Assembly (NCBI GenBank): GCA_963783945.1
Contig: CAWAPS010000019.1
Coordinates: 62,001-126,000, forward strand
Source: CAWAPS01 sp963783945
GTDB lineage: Bacteria; Actinomycetota; Acidimicrobiia; Acidimicrobiales; Palsa-688
Length of the DNA stretch: 64,000 bases
Direction: 5' to 3'
Positions within the stretch are counted from its first letter, which is position 1. Each line of letters opens with the position of its first letter. Below the pieces are notes generated by a model that had not been told where the DNA came from, made no database searches, and was given only the letters and a program-made list of their open reading frames with translations. The position numbers and the translations under genes were made by a program. Below, piece by piece: positions 33,727-40,230 of the stretch.

Positions 33727-34737
33727 TCATGGCACCACCCGGAACCACAGGCCGGGCAGCTCGGCCAGCCGGGCCCACCCGGTCCGTCCGTCGAACAGGG
33801 AGGCGAGGGCGGCCACCCGGGACTCGGGCACGGAGATCTCCAGCCTCCCGGGACCGAGAGACCAGCCCGGCTCACCGGCGACGAAGAAGCGCAGCTCACC
33901 GTGGTCGCCCACCACGGCCAACTGGGCGCCGGCTCCGGCCAGCTCCCGGCGCAGGGCGGGACCCAGAGCGCTCGCCGCCCCGGCGCCCATCTGCACCACC
34001 CAGCGGCGATTCAATCGCCGGCCCCAGCGCAGGCTGGCGACCTGCAGCTCGTGCACGTCGGGGCCTTCGGCCTCAACCCGCTGGTCGATGGCAGCGGCCC
34101 GGCCCGGATTGTCGAGGATCGACCGGCGGTCGAGGGCGGTCACGAGCAGTGGGTCGTCCTCGACCAGATATCCCGTGACCGCGTCGGTACTCCACGACCG
34201 GCACAGCTCGAGCTCGTCGGCGGTGACGCCGACGACCTGCAGGAACTCCACGGTGCCAAACGGTCCGGCCAGCGATCCGAGCACGGGGTCCTCGACGACC
34301 AGGGCGGCGGTGATGGCGGTGGAGCCGCCCATGAGGATGGGACCGCGGAGATCGACATGGTCCCCGACCTCGAAGGGGTGCCGGCCCGATATGACGTAGC
34401 CGGCCAGGCTGGCCAGGAGATCGACGGCCCAGAGGGGGCGCTCGTCCTCGTCCCCCGCGAGACGGAAGGTGAGCTCGAACCCCCGGCCCGGCTCGCCGGG
34501 GCCGGACGGGTCATCCGGGCCCGGGGTGCTCAGACCGTGGGTGACCAGGTGCCAGTGCCCGTCTTCTTCCGGACCGGGGACCACCCGGTGCAAGGTCACC
34601 GACTCGATAGGTCGGCGCCCCCGCAACCGCTTGAAGCGGGGACGATAGGTGTCGACCGGCGGTCCCCCGTCGGCCCGGTCGACGTGCTCGGCGACGGCCG
34701 CCGCCCGGGTGGGAGGGTGCGAGCCGTTGCTGCTCAC
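33727..34737 (-). CDS. suppressor-of-fused (SUFU) domain protein
   Basis: 336 residues from GTG at 34737, which overlaps the preceding stop as GTGA. The N-terminal SUFU domain has HWHLVTHGLSTP, GFELTFRLAGDEDERPLWAVDLLASLAGYV and GRHPFEVGDHVDL, followed by VEFLQVVGVTADELELC. A C-terminal part of about 120 residues resembles nothing I know. Bacterial SUFU proteins are often linked to toxin immunity, but there is no toxin here and this position in a housekeeping operon argues against that. Confidence 0.8.
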   Translation of the reverse strand: MSSNGSHPPTRAAAVAEHVDRADGGPPVDTYRPRFKRLRGRRPIESVTLHRVVPGPEEDGHWHLVTHGLSTPGPDDPSGPGEPGRGFELTFRLAGDEDERPLWAVDLLASLAGYVISGRHPFEVGDHVDLRGPILMGGSTAITAALVVEDPVLGSLAGPFGTVEFLQVVGVTADELELCRSWSTDAVTGYLVEDDPLLVTALDRRSILDNPGRAAAIDQRVEAEGPDVHELQVASLRWGRRLNRRWVVQMGAGAASALGPALRRELAGAGAQLAVVGDHGELRFFVAGEPGWSLGPGRLEISVPESRVAALASLFDGRTGWARLAELPGLWFRVVP

Positions 34738-35177
34738 CGGGTCACGGCCGGGTCCCACTCGGGGTCTAGCTGGTGGAGGAACATGTCACAGCGCTCCGCC
34801 TCGGAGCTCTCCCCGATGGCGTCGGCCGCCGACCGGAGGGCGTCGAGGGCGCGCAAGAAGCCGCGGTTGGTCTCCCGGGCCCAGCGCACGTATCCCGACC
34901 CTCGCCATCCGGCGGCCCGCAGGGCGTCCAGGCCCCGGTGGTACCCGACCCGGGCGTAGGCATAGGCCTCGACGTCGTCCCGGGCCGCGTTGGCCAACCG
35001 GGCCCAGCCGTCGAGATACGCGGGGTGGGCGGCGACGACCGCGGCCAGGGCGTCGCGCCGGCGGTCCGCCGGCAGGGCGAGCGCCTGGTTGAGCGCCTCG
35101 AGCGCGTCCTCGGGCGGCGGGGGGAGGACGGTTTCGGGTGGACCGGCGGTGAAGGGGACGGAGGAGTCGTTCTGCAT
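34734..35177 (-). CDS. DUF3151 domain protein
   Basis: 147 residues of the actinobacteria-specific DUF3151 family: ETVLPPPPEDALEALNQAL at the start, LAAVVAAHPAYLDGWARLA, then YAYARVGYHRGLDALRAAGWRGSGYVRW and CDMFLHQLDPEWDP. It looks like a short TPR-like helical protein; function is unknown. ATG at 35177. It overlaps the SUFU gene by 4 bp and is divergent from the HIT gene across a 30 bp spacer that holds a perfect palindrome. Confidence 0.88.
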   Translation of the reverse strand: MQNDSSVPFTAGPPETVLPPPPEDALEALNQALALPADRRRDALAAVVAAHPAYLDGWARLANAARDDVEAYAYARVGYHRGLDALRAAGWRGSGYVRWARETNRGFLRALDALRSAADAIGESSEAERCDMFLHQLDPEWDPAVTR

Positions 35178-35182
35178 CCAAG

Positions 35183-35200
35183 CATCGTCGCGCGACGATG
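35183..35200. promoter_or_regulatory. 18 bp perfect palindrome between divergent genes
   Basis: CATCGTCGCGCGACGATG is a perfect 18 bp dyad filling most of the 30 bp between the DUF3151 and HIT starts. Its position fits an operator or an RNA hairpin at both 5' ends. No regulator gene is next to it. Confidence 0.5.
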
Positions 35201-35207
35201 GCTGGCC

Positions 35208-35633
35208 GTGAGCGAACCTGCCGACTGCATCTTCGATCGGATCGCCAGTGGCGAAGCCAGAGCCCACATGGTCCTCGAAGAGCCCGACCTGATCGGTTTC
35301 CTGGACATCCGCCCGGTATTTCCCGGCCACACCCTCGTCGTGCCCCGCCATCACTGGCCAACTGTGGCTGAGGTTCCCGCCGGTGTGCTCGGCCGGCTGA
35401 TGGACGCCGGGCGCCGGGTGGCGGCGGCCCAGCGGGCGGCTCTCGGGGCGGAAGGAACCTTCTTCGGGGTCAACGACGTGATCAGCCAGAGCGTCCCCCA
35501 CGTCCACCTCCACGTTGTTCCTCGCCGCCGCAAGGACGGCCTCCGCGGCTTCTTCTGGCCCCGCACCCGCTACTCCGACGACGCCGAGGCGGAGGCTACG
35601 GCGGCCCGGCTCCGCCAGGCCCTGCCGGCCTGA
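35208..35633 (+). CDS. HIT family nucleotide hydrolase/transferase
   Basis: 141 residues with the catalytic histidine triad HVHLHVVPR near 100. It begins with the zinc-less variant CIFDRIASGEARAHMVLE, then FLDIRPVFPGHTLVVPRHH. HIT proteins hydrolyse adenosine 5'-phosphoramidate and related dinucleotides. GTG start at 35208. It is longer at the C-terminus than minimal HIT proteins. Convergent with tyrS, with a GC-rich hairpin-prone 40 bp gap. Confidence 0.9.
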   Translation: MSEPADCIFDRIASGEARAHMVLEEPDLIGFLDIRPVFPGHTLVVPRHHWPTVAEVPAGVLGRLMDAGRRVAAAQRAALGAEGTFFGVNDVISQSVPHVHLHVVPRRRKDGLRGFFWPRTRYSDDAEAEATAARLRQALPA

Positions 35634-35673
35634 ACCCGGGGGTGGGTGGCCGGCGGCGCGCGGCCGGGTCCGC

Positions 35674-37014
35674 TCAGCCCGGGGTCAGGACAAGCACGTG
35701 CTGGTTGGCCCGGCCCCGGCGCAGCACGATCCACCGGCCGTGCAGGGCGTCGGCCAGGGTGAGCCGGCGGCCGTCGGCGGCGCGCCGGCCGTTCACGTAG
35801 ACCGAGCCCTGACCGAGCAGCTGGCGGGCGTCGCGCCGGGAGGAGGCCAGCTTCGATTCGGTCAGGGCGTCCACCAGATCGAGCCCGCTCGCCACCGCCT
35901 CCCGGTCGACCTCGGTGGTCGGCGCGTCGGCGAGGGCGGTCTCGAGGCTCGGCGCATCGAGCTCATCGATCCGCTCGGTGAACAGGACCGCCGCCGCCTG
36001 CTCCGCCCGGCGGGCCTCGGCGGCGCCGTGAACCATGGCGGTGAGCTCGAAAGCGAGAGCCCGCTGGGCTTCTCGCCGCTCGGGATGCTGCGCCGTGGCC
36101 TCATCCAGCTCCTCGATGCCCGCCCGGTCGAGAAAACTGAAGCGCCTCAGATACGGGCCCACGTCGCTGTCGAGCGTCCTCAGCCAGAATTGGAAGAAGG
36201 AATACGGGCTGGTCCTCGTCGGGTCGAGCCACACACTCCCGCTCTCGGTCTTGCCGAACTTCGTGCCGTCCGCTTTGGTCACCAGCGGGGAGGTGAGACC
36301 GTAGGCCCGGGCGCCGCGGAGGCGGCGGATCAGGTCCACCCCCTCGGTGATGTTGCCCCACTGGTCGCTGCCGCCGAGCTGCAGCTCACAGTCGAAGCGG
36401 TCGTGCAGCTCAACGAAATCCCACGATTGCAGGAGCATGTAGCTGAACTCGGTGAACGACAGGCTCTGCTCCCGTTCCTCCAGGCGAGCCCTGACCGAGT
36501 CCTTGCGAACCATCTCATTGACGCTGAACAGCTTCCCCACGTCACGCAAGAAGTCGAGGAGGCGGGCTTCGGCCAGCCAGTCGGCGTTGTCGGCCAGGAT
36601 GGCCGGCTGGGTGCCTGCCTCGGCGGGGGCGCCGGCTCCTTCGCGGTCGGCCCCGTCGCCTCTGTCGCCGTCGTCCAGCCCGAGAAATCTGGAGATCTGG
36701 GCCCGGATACCCGCCCGGTTGGCGTCGAGCTCGTCGGGATCGAGCAGGTTGCGTTCCTCGCTCTTGCCGCTCGGATCGCCGATCATCCCGGTGCCTCCCC
36801 CCACCAGGGCGATAGGCCGGTGGCCGGCCAGCTGGAATCGGCGCAGCAGGCACAGCTGCTGAAGATGACCGACGTGAAGGCTGCTGGCCGTGGGATCGAA
36901 TCCGATGTACAGCACCAGCCCGCCCGCGTCTATGCGGCCGGGCAGGTTTTCCTCATCGGTCATCTGGTGGATCAAACCCCGCCAGCTGAGATCCTCGAAC
37001 AAAGACGGCACCAC
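35674..37014 (-). CDS. tyrS: tyrosyl-tRNA synthetase
   Basis: Charges tRNA-Tyr. 446 residues, class I. The HIGH-type motif is HVGH in ASSLHVGHLQQL near 43, and YMLLQSWDF with QLGGSDQWGNI forms the tyrosine site. The KMSKS-type loop is KFGKT, with Lys-Phe-Gly for Met-Ser. A C-terminal S4 RNA-binding domain is present (LLGQGSVYVNGRRAADGRRL). An Ala/Gly/Asp-rich insertion lies near 135-155. A long GC-rich 5' gap separates it from the diguanylate cyclase gene stop. Confidence 0.95.
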   Translation of the reverse strand: MVPSLFEDLSWRGLIHQMTDEENLPGRIDAGGLVLYIGFDPTASSLHVGHLQQLCLLRRFQLAGHRPIALVGGGTGMIGDPSGKSEERNLLDPDELDANRAGIRAQISRFLGLDDGDRGDGADREGAGAPAEAGTQPAILADNADWLAEARLLDFLRDVGKLFSVNEMVRKDSVRARLEEREQSLSFTEFSYMLLQSWDFVELHDRFDCELQLGGSDQWGNITEGVDLIRRLRGARAYGLTSPLVTKADGTKFGKTESGSVWLDPTRTSPYSFFQFWLRTLDSDVGPYLRRFSFLDRAGIEELDEATAQHPERREAQRALAFELTAMVHGAAEARRAEQAAAVLFTERIDELDAPSLETALADAPTTEVDREAVASGLDLVDALTESKLASSRRDARQLLGQGSVYVNGRRAADGRRLTLADALHGRWIVLRRGRANQHVLVLTPG

Positions 37015-37102
37015 CTCAGACTGCCACGCACGCGGGGGCGGGCATGAAGGCGAATGCGAGCGCCGGCACCAGGGCGCCGGCCGAGGCCGTGTCAGGCCCG
37101 GC

Positions 37103-38533
37103 TCAGCCCGCGGCGGGTGATGCGGGTGCGGGACGGTTGTCGGAGACGGTGTAGCGGTTACGGCCGTTGCGTTTGGATTCGTACAGGGCGCGGTCGGCCG
37201 CTCCCACCAGCTCCAACTCGCCCGTGGCGTTGAAGGGGACCGTCGCTATGCCGGAGCTCAGGGTCACGCCTTGGAGGCCGTTGTCCTCCTCCCGCATCGA
37301 TACCGTGATCCGCTCGACCACCCGGATCGCGTCGTCCTGGTCGCATCGGGGCAGGACCACGGCGAACTCCTCGCCGCCGTAGCGAGCCACCAGGTCCATC
37401 TCCCGGACCGCCCCGGCCATGACCGTCGCGATCGAACGAAGCACCTCGTCTCCGGCCAGGTGCCCCCGGGTGTCGTTGACCGCCTTGAAATGGTCCACGT
37501 CGAACACCACCAGGCTGGCGGGCTCACCCGAGCGCTCGGCCCGGTTGATCTCCGCCGCCAGGACCCGGTCGAACTCTCGCCGGTTGGCCAAGCCGGTGAG
37601 CCCGTCCATGGTGGCCAGCCGCTCGCGTTCGGCGAGCAGCCGGGCGTTGCGCAGGGTGAGCGCGGCGTGGTTCACGAACTGAGCGAGCATCAACAGGGTT
37701 CGCCGCGGCACCCGGGCGAGCATGGGATGACCGCCGAACTCGAGCAGGATGACGCCCGAGTCCCCACCGTCCACTTCCAGGGGCAGGATCACGACGTTGG
37801 TCGCTCCCGGGAGCATCCCCGCCGTCACCGGGTTGGTCACGGGATCAAGCCGGCGGACCAGGGTGGGCTGGCGATCCGCCCACACCGACTGGGCCACGGC
37901 GTCGCCCCGGGCCAGCAGAGAAATCGGCACGCCGACGACGGCCTGCCCTATCGCGGGCAGCGAGAACCCGATGGGCCGTTCGCCCTTCGAGAACCACAGG
38001 GCGCCGCGCTGGAACGGGAACGCCTCTACCAGGGTGCGCAGCAGGATGGACAGGATGTCGTCCTCCCGGTCGACTTCCTCGAGCTCCTGAGCCATGTCCG
38101 CGAGCGCGGCCATCTCGGACCGGCTGCGGCGCAGCTCCCGCTCGCTCACGGAGGAGAAGAAGGCGGTGCACAGGGCGACCACCCAGAAGCCCATGATGGC
38201 CAGCGCCGTCTGGGCGGCCGGCGGCACGGCCACCTGGTGCACCCCGAGCATGGAACCGATGCGGCCGGACAGGGACAGGGTCGGGACGAATATGAACAGG
38301 AAGGTGTCCCACAACGCCATGCGTATCCCCGCTCGCTCGCTCACGAGAAGGGTGACGGCGATCAGCTGCACGGCGAAAAGGATCACGAGCGGGCTGCGCG
38401 GCCCGCCCGATGGTGTGGTCACGATGACCAGGTACACGGCGTCGAGGGGGAGGATGGCCCGGTGCAGCAGGAGCCGGCCTCTCGGGTGGCGGCGGCGATA
38501 CCACTCGGCGGCGGCCGCGATCGTGACGTACAC
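37103..38533 (-). CDS. membrane GAF-GGDEF diguanylate cyclase (main frame)
   Basis: Makes cyclic di-GMP. From GTG at 38533 this is 476 residues: several membrane helices (about 25-125), a GAF-like sensor domain (about 150-300) and a complete GGDEF domain. The active site is GGEEF in ARYGGEEFAVVLP, and an RxxD inhibitory site (REMD) lies five residues before it, so product inhibition is likely. The true N-terminus seems to be in another frame starting at ATG 38720, which overlaps the upstream gene's stop. One extra G in the GGGG run near 38552 would explain the break. Confidence 0.88.
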   Translation of the reverse strand: MYVTIAAAAEWYRRRHPRGRLLLHRAILPLDAVYLVIVTTPSGGPRSPLVILFAVQLIAVTLLVSERAGIRMALWDTFLFIFVPTLSLSGRIGSMLGVHQVAVPPAAQTALAIMGFWVVALCTAFFSSVSERELRRSRSEMAALADMAQELEEVDREDDILSILLRTLVEAFPFQRGALWFSKGERPIGFSLPAIGQAVVGVPISLLARGDAVAQSVWADRQPTLVRRLDPVTNPVTAGMLPGATNVVILPLEVDGGDSGVILLEFGGHPMLARVPRRTLLMLAQFVNHAALTLRNARLLAERERLATMDGLTGLANRREFDRVLAAEINRAERSGEPASLVVFDVDHFKAVNDTRGHLAGDEVLRSIATVMAGAVREMDLVARYGGEEFAVVLPRCDQDDAIRVVERITVSMREEDNGLQGVTLSSGIATVPFNATGELELVGAADRALYESKRNGRNRYTVSDNRPAPASPAAG

Positions 38534-38720
38534 CGCGCTCGATCGGCCCCACGTCGGCTATGTCGAAGCCGACCTCGCCCGACGCGAATAGGGCGGCCAG
38601 GAGGACGAGCACGACCATGCCGATGCGCACCAGCAGCAGCAGGCCCAGGCGTTCGTCCAGGCTGGTGAGTTCGTTTGCCGCGGGTCGAGAGCGCCGGGGC
38701 GCAGACCGGGCAGGGATCAT
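38534..38720 (-). pseudogene. out-of-frame N-terminus of the diguanylate cyclase
   Basis: From ATG 38720 the frame reads MIPARSAPRRSRPAANELTS and then a clear membrane helix (LLLLVRIGMVVLVLLAALFA), ending FDIADVG before homology is lost. Removing one G joins this to the main frame as DVGRSSAVYVTIAAAAEW, a smooth start of helix two. The ATGA overlap with the upstream gene supports 38720 as the native start. Confidence 0.7.
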
Positions 38721-39568
38721 GAGAACCCGACGGTATCGTCGTCGCCGCGCTCAGGAGCCTTGGAAAGCTTCGGGTCCCACCTGTCGACCAATGCCTGCAG
38801 CAGCACGAACAGGCCTACGACCGCACCGAACGCGATCGGGACCTTCAGATCCGTGGCGGCCCGCAGTGATACGCCCTGCCATCCCCCGCCGGCAATGACA
38901 ATGGGTTCGTCGAGACCGCCGGCGGCCGGCTGCCCTCTGGTCGACGTCCTGGTCTTGCCGGCGGCAGCCCCGCCGGCGCCGGAGGCCCCTCCCGGGCCGG
39001 TGGCGCCGCCCTGCGGTCCGCTCGGAGGCACCGTCGCCTTGGTCAAAGGGCCGCCCGGACCCACCGTGGTGCTGGGCGAGCCGCCACCCCCAGCCGTCCC
39101 CGAGGTCGATGGAGAGTGGGTGCCGCCCGGCGTCGAGTTGGCCCCGGGCCGGGTCGTGGCCGGCGACGTGCCGGGGGGCGAGGTGGCCGGACGCGAAGTC
39201 GTCGGGGGGGCGGTAACGGGCGGCCGGGTCACCGGGGGGGTGGTGACCGGCGGCCGGGTCGTCGGGGGGGTGGTGACCGGCGGCCGGGTCGTCGGGGGGG
39301 TGGTGACCGGCGGCCGGGTCGTCGGGGGCGAGTGGGGCCGGGTGGTCGGGGGCGAGGTCGGGATGGTGCTCACCGGGATGCTCGGAGGCGGAGTGAACGC
39401 GGGGAAGCGCGCCGCCGAGTGCACCGCGGCCGCCGAGGTGTGGGCCGTGGAGTGCGCCCCCTTACCCGGGTGCAGGACGAAGAGCGCGGAGCCTCCGACG
39501 ACGACATGGCCTACGACACAACTCAGGTGCCGAAGCCGCCCGCATCCCTGCAGAGACATAGAAGCCAC
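38717..39568 (-). CDS. Thr/Pro-rich surface protein with C-terminal membrane anchor, unknown
   Basis: 283 residues. An N-terminal hydrophobic segment (SCVVGHVVVGGSALFVL) may be a signal. A Thr/Pro stalk made of ten-residue TTRPPVTTPP repeats follows (about 65-125), then a Gly/Ser/Pro-rich linker. A C-terminal transmembrane helix (VPIAFGAVVGLFVLLQALVD) ends in the cytoplasmic tail RWDPKLSKAPERGDDDTVGFS. Its stop overlaps the diguanylate cyclase ATG as ATGA, so the two are translated together. Start may be GTG 39568 or ATG 39559. No catalytic domain is visible. Confidence 0.75.
   Translation of the reverse strand: MASMSLQGCGRLRHLSCVVGHVVVGGSALFVLHPGKGAHSTAHTSAAAVHSAARFPAFTPPPSIPVSTIPTSPPTTRPHSPPTTRPPVTTPPTTRPPVTTPPTTRPPVTTPPVTRPPVTAPPTTSRPATSPPGTSPATTRPGANSTPGGTHSPSTSGTAGGGGSPSTTVGPGGPLTKATVPPSGPQGGATGPGGASGAGGAAAGKTRTSTRGQPAAGGLDEPIVIAGGGWQGVSLRAATDLKVPIAFGAVVGLFVLLQALVDRWDPKLSKAPERGDDDTVGFS
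39211..39330. repeat. four 30 bp tandem repeats encoding TTRPPVTTPP
   Basis: Copies at 39211, 39241, 39271 and 39301. The middle two are identical and the outer ones differ by a few bases. Each unit encodes ten residues, so copy-number change would keep frame. Each holds a run of seven G on the plus strand except the last. Confidence 0.9.
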
Positions 39569-39808
39569 CGAGGATGATATCGGCGGGTTGCCCGCGTTTC
39601 TTGAGCATCTGTCGCCGAGACGCCCGTCGATATCCCCCGTTCTTGCCAGAACGGCGTCATGCCGGCACCCGGGAATACTCCCGACGGGAGGGTCAAGCCG
39701 TGGCGCCCGCCCCCAAGAGCAGCCCGGCTGTGGACGCGGCTCACCGGCTCGGTGTCGCGGTGCCCGGCTTCGTAAGGCGTTCGACTCCTGAACGACGATC
39801 GAAAAAAA
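39569..39808. other. non-coding region upstream of the stalk-protein operon
   Basis: 240 bp between the cspA terminator and the 5' end of the Thr/Pro-rich protein gene, both on the minus strand. It must carry that operon's promoter and leader. It contains a short hairpin (CTCCCG-AC-GGGAG near 39678-39691). I looked for known c-di-GMP or c-di-AMP riboswitch cores and saw none. Confidence 0.4.
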
Positions 39809-39837
39809 GGACCCGCCGGCGTGATGCCGGCGGGTCC
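39802..39837 (-). terminator. rho-independent terminator of cspA
   Basis: On the minus strand GGACCCGCCGGC pairs perfectly with GCCGGCGGGTCC around a 5 nt loop, followed by seven U. It begins 24 bp after the cspA stop and is the strongest intrinsic terminator in the window. Confidence 0.92.
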
Positions 39838-39860
39838 CGAAACGGTTTCGGCGCCGGCAG

Positions 39861-40064
39861 CTAGCCGAGGCGCTTCACGTTGGCGGCCTGCAAGCCCTTC
39901 GGGCCCTGATTGACCTCGAACTCGACCTTGTCGTTTTCCTCGAGGTTGCGGTACCCGCTCCCCTCAATGGCACTGAAGTGCACGAAGACATCGGGTCCGC
40001 TGTCCTGGGAGATGAAGCCGTACCCCTTCTCCGAGTTGAACCACTTGACAGTTCCTGTCGCCAC
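39861..40064 (-). CDS. cspA: cold shock protein
   Basis: 67-residue single CSD domain that binds single-stranded RNA and DNA. RNP1 is KGYGFIS and RNP2 is DVFVHFSAI; the rest matches actinobacterial CspA closely. GTG at 40064 is chosen because GGAGG stands eight bases upstream; the frame remains open further upstream without support. Monocistronic, ended by the strong terminator, and divergent from the mannosidase gene. Confidence 0.96.
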   Translation of the reverse strand: MATGTVKWFNSEKGYGFISQDSGPDVFVHFSAIEGSGYRNLEENDKVEFEVNQGPKGLQAANVKRLG

Positions 40065-40216
40065 AAGCAATCCCTCCTTTCCTGGCCGGACCGAACCTCG
40101 CCCCCAAGGGAACGGGCCGGCGGCCCCCCGGCCGCGGCCGGGAGAGGGATCTGCTTCTAAATCGATGCTCCACCCTCGTTCGCTGGAACGGTAGCACGCA
40201 GAACGGACGCGCTGCG

Positions 40217-40222
40217 TACCCT
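40217..40222 (+). promoter_or_regulatory. -10 box for leaderless mannosidase gene
   Basis: TACCCT ends eight bases before GTG 40231. It overlaps the alternative TTG at 40222, which argues against that TTG being the start. Confidence 0.45.
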
Positions 40223-40230
40223 TGGCCGTC

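Noticed and set aside
39569..39808. A c-di-GMP riboswitch controlling the cyclase operon
   Set aside because: No GEMM core sequence was seen on the minus strand in this leader.
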